This document shows, one piece after another, positions 5,301 to 5,424 of a DNA stretch of 5,424 bases. The stretch is from Mailhella sp. (lineage in GTDB: Bacteria > Desulfobacterota > Desulfovibrionia > Desulfovibrionales > Desulfovibrionaceae). The stretch is taken from NCBI GenBank assembly GCA_017522745.1, contig JAFWYI010000251.1:1-5424 (forward strand), written 5' to 3'. A program made the translations under genes and the position numbers. Under the pieces are notes generated by a model. That model was given only the letters and a program-made list of their open reading frames with translations, made no database searches and was not told the DNA's origin. Numbering within the stretch: the first letter of the stretch is position 1; each line of letters starts with the position of its first letter.

Positions 5301-5328
5301 GGGGAGCCTTTCGGGGCTCCCCTTTTTT
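5301..5328 (+). terminator. Rho-independent terminator of feoAB
   Basis: GGGGAGCC (5301-5308), a TTTCGG loop and GGCTCCCC (5315-5322) form a perfect 8-bp G+C-rich stem followed by six T's (5323-5328). It lies 20 bases after the feoB stop. A smaller TGAGA/TCTCA hairpin (5283-5298) precedes it. It separates the iron operon from the next gene. Confidence 0.96.
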
Positions 5329-5353
5329 ATGGAAGATCAACGCCTTCACCCCC

Positions 5354-5383
5354 TTGCGAAATCCGCCACCGCGGTGCTATTCT
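5354..5383 (+). promoter_or_regulatory. Candidate promoter of the gene starting at 5403
   Basis: TTGCGA (5354-5359, 4 of 6 to TTGACA), an 18-base spacer and TATTCT (5378-5383, 4 of 6 to TATAAT) lie between the feoB terminator and the next start codon. Transcription would begin near 5390, leaving a leader of only about 13 bases, enough to include the GGAGGT site at 5392-5397. The terminator just upstream makes an independent promoter likely. Confidence 0.4.
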
Positions 5384-5402
5384 GAGGGGATGGAGGTGGA
5401 CC

Positions 5403-5424
5403 ATGCTCAAGGAACGGATCTACA
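5403..5424 (+). CDS. Start of an unidentified gene, cut by the window edge
   Basis: ATG at 5403 is preceded by a good ribosome binding site, GGAGGT (5392-5397), 5 bases away, and by a candidate promoter. Only seven codons are visible (M-L-K-E-R-I-Y), too few to identify the product. The frame stays open to the edge. The strong translation signal and separate promoter support a real gene; its function is unknown. Confidence 0.6.

Overview
The window looks like chromosomal DNA from a Gram-negative, high-G+C, probably anaerobic bacterium. The best guess is a Desulfovibrio/Bilophila-like member of the Desulfovibrionaceae. That rests on the style of the FeoB core (GGCAIP and PLMNCGAKIP gate motifs, a Cys-rich N-terminus), on the compact FeoA-FeoB pair and on C-ending codon use. 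It is an inference by eye, without any database search.

Layout, left to right. Positions 1-154 hold no gene, only an imperfect C/G-rich inverted repeat at the edge and the intrinsic terminator of dnaA. Positions 155-1624 (minus strand) encode DnaA, the replication initiator. All the ATPase motifs are present, but the DNA-reading loop in domain IV is unusual. Positions 1625-2698 are about 1.07 kb without a convincing gene, in three parts. The first (1625-1910) is A+T-rich, with two exact copies of a DnaA-box-like 9-mer (TCATCCACA), a third near-copy further right and a 9-bp-arm inverted repeat; it is a candidate for a dnaA autoregulatory region or an origin. The second (about 2041-2502) is an extremely C-rich, repetitive block containing a 37-bp tandem repeat. 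The third (about 2503-2698) is the promoter and leader of feoA. Positions 2699-5280 carry feoA and feoB, overlapping by 4 bp, followed by a textbook terminator at 5301-5328. A new gene starts at 5403 and runs off the right edge.

The two units diverge from the long intergenic region: dnaA leftwards and the ferrous iron uptake operon rightwards. FeoB is the G-protein-like inner-membrane Fe(II) permease and FeoA its small SH3-like cytoplasmic partner. A Fur-like 15-mer overlaps the candidate feoA promoter, as expected for iron repression, but the match is imperfect. Nothing links iron uptake to replication functionally; the adjacency is probably incidental.

No mobile element, CRISPR array, tRNA or rRNA was recognised. 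The points most worth a second look are the altered DnaA recognition loop together with the altered candidate boxes, the coiled-coil insertion and N-terminal cysteines in FeoB, the C-rich repeat block, and a strand skew whose sign is opposite to that expected around a bidirectional origin.
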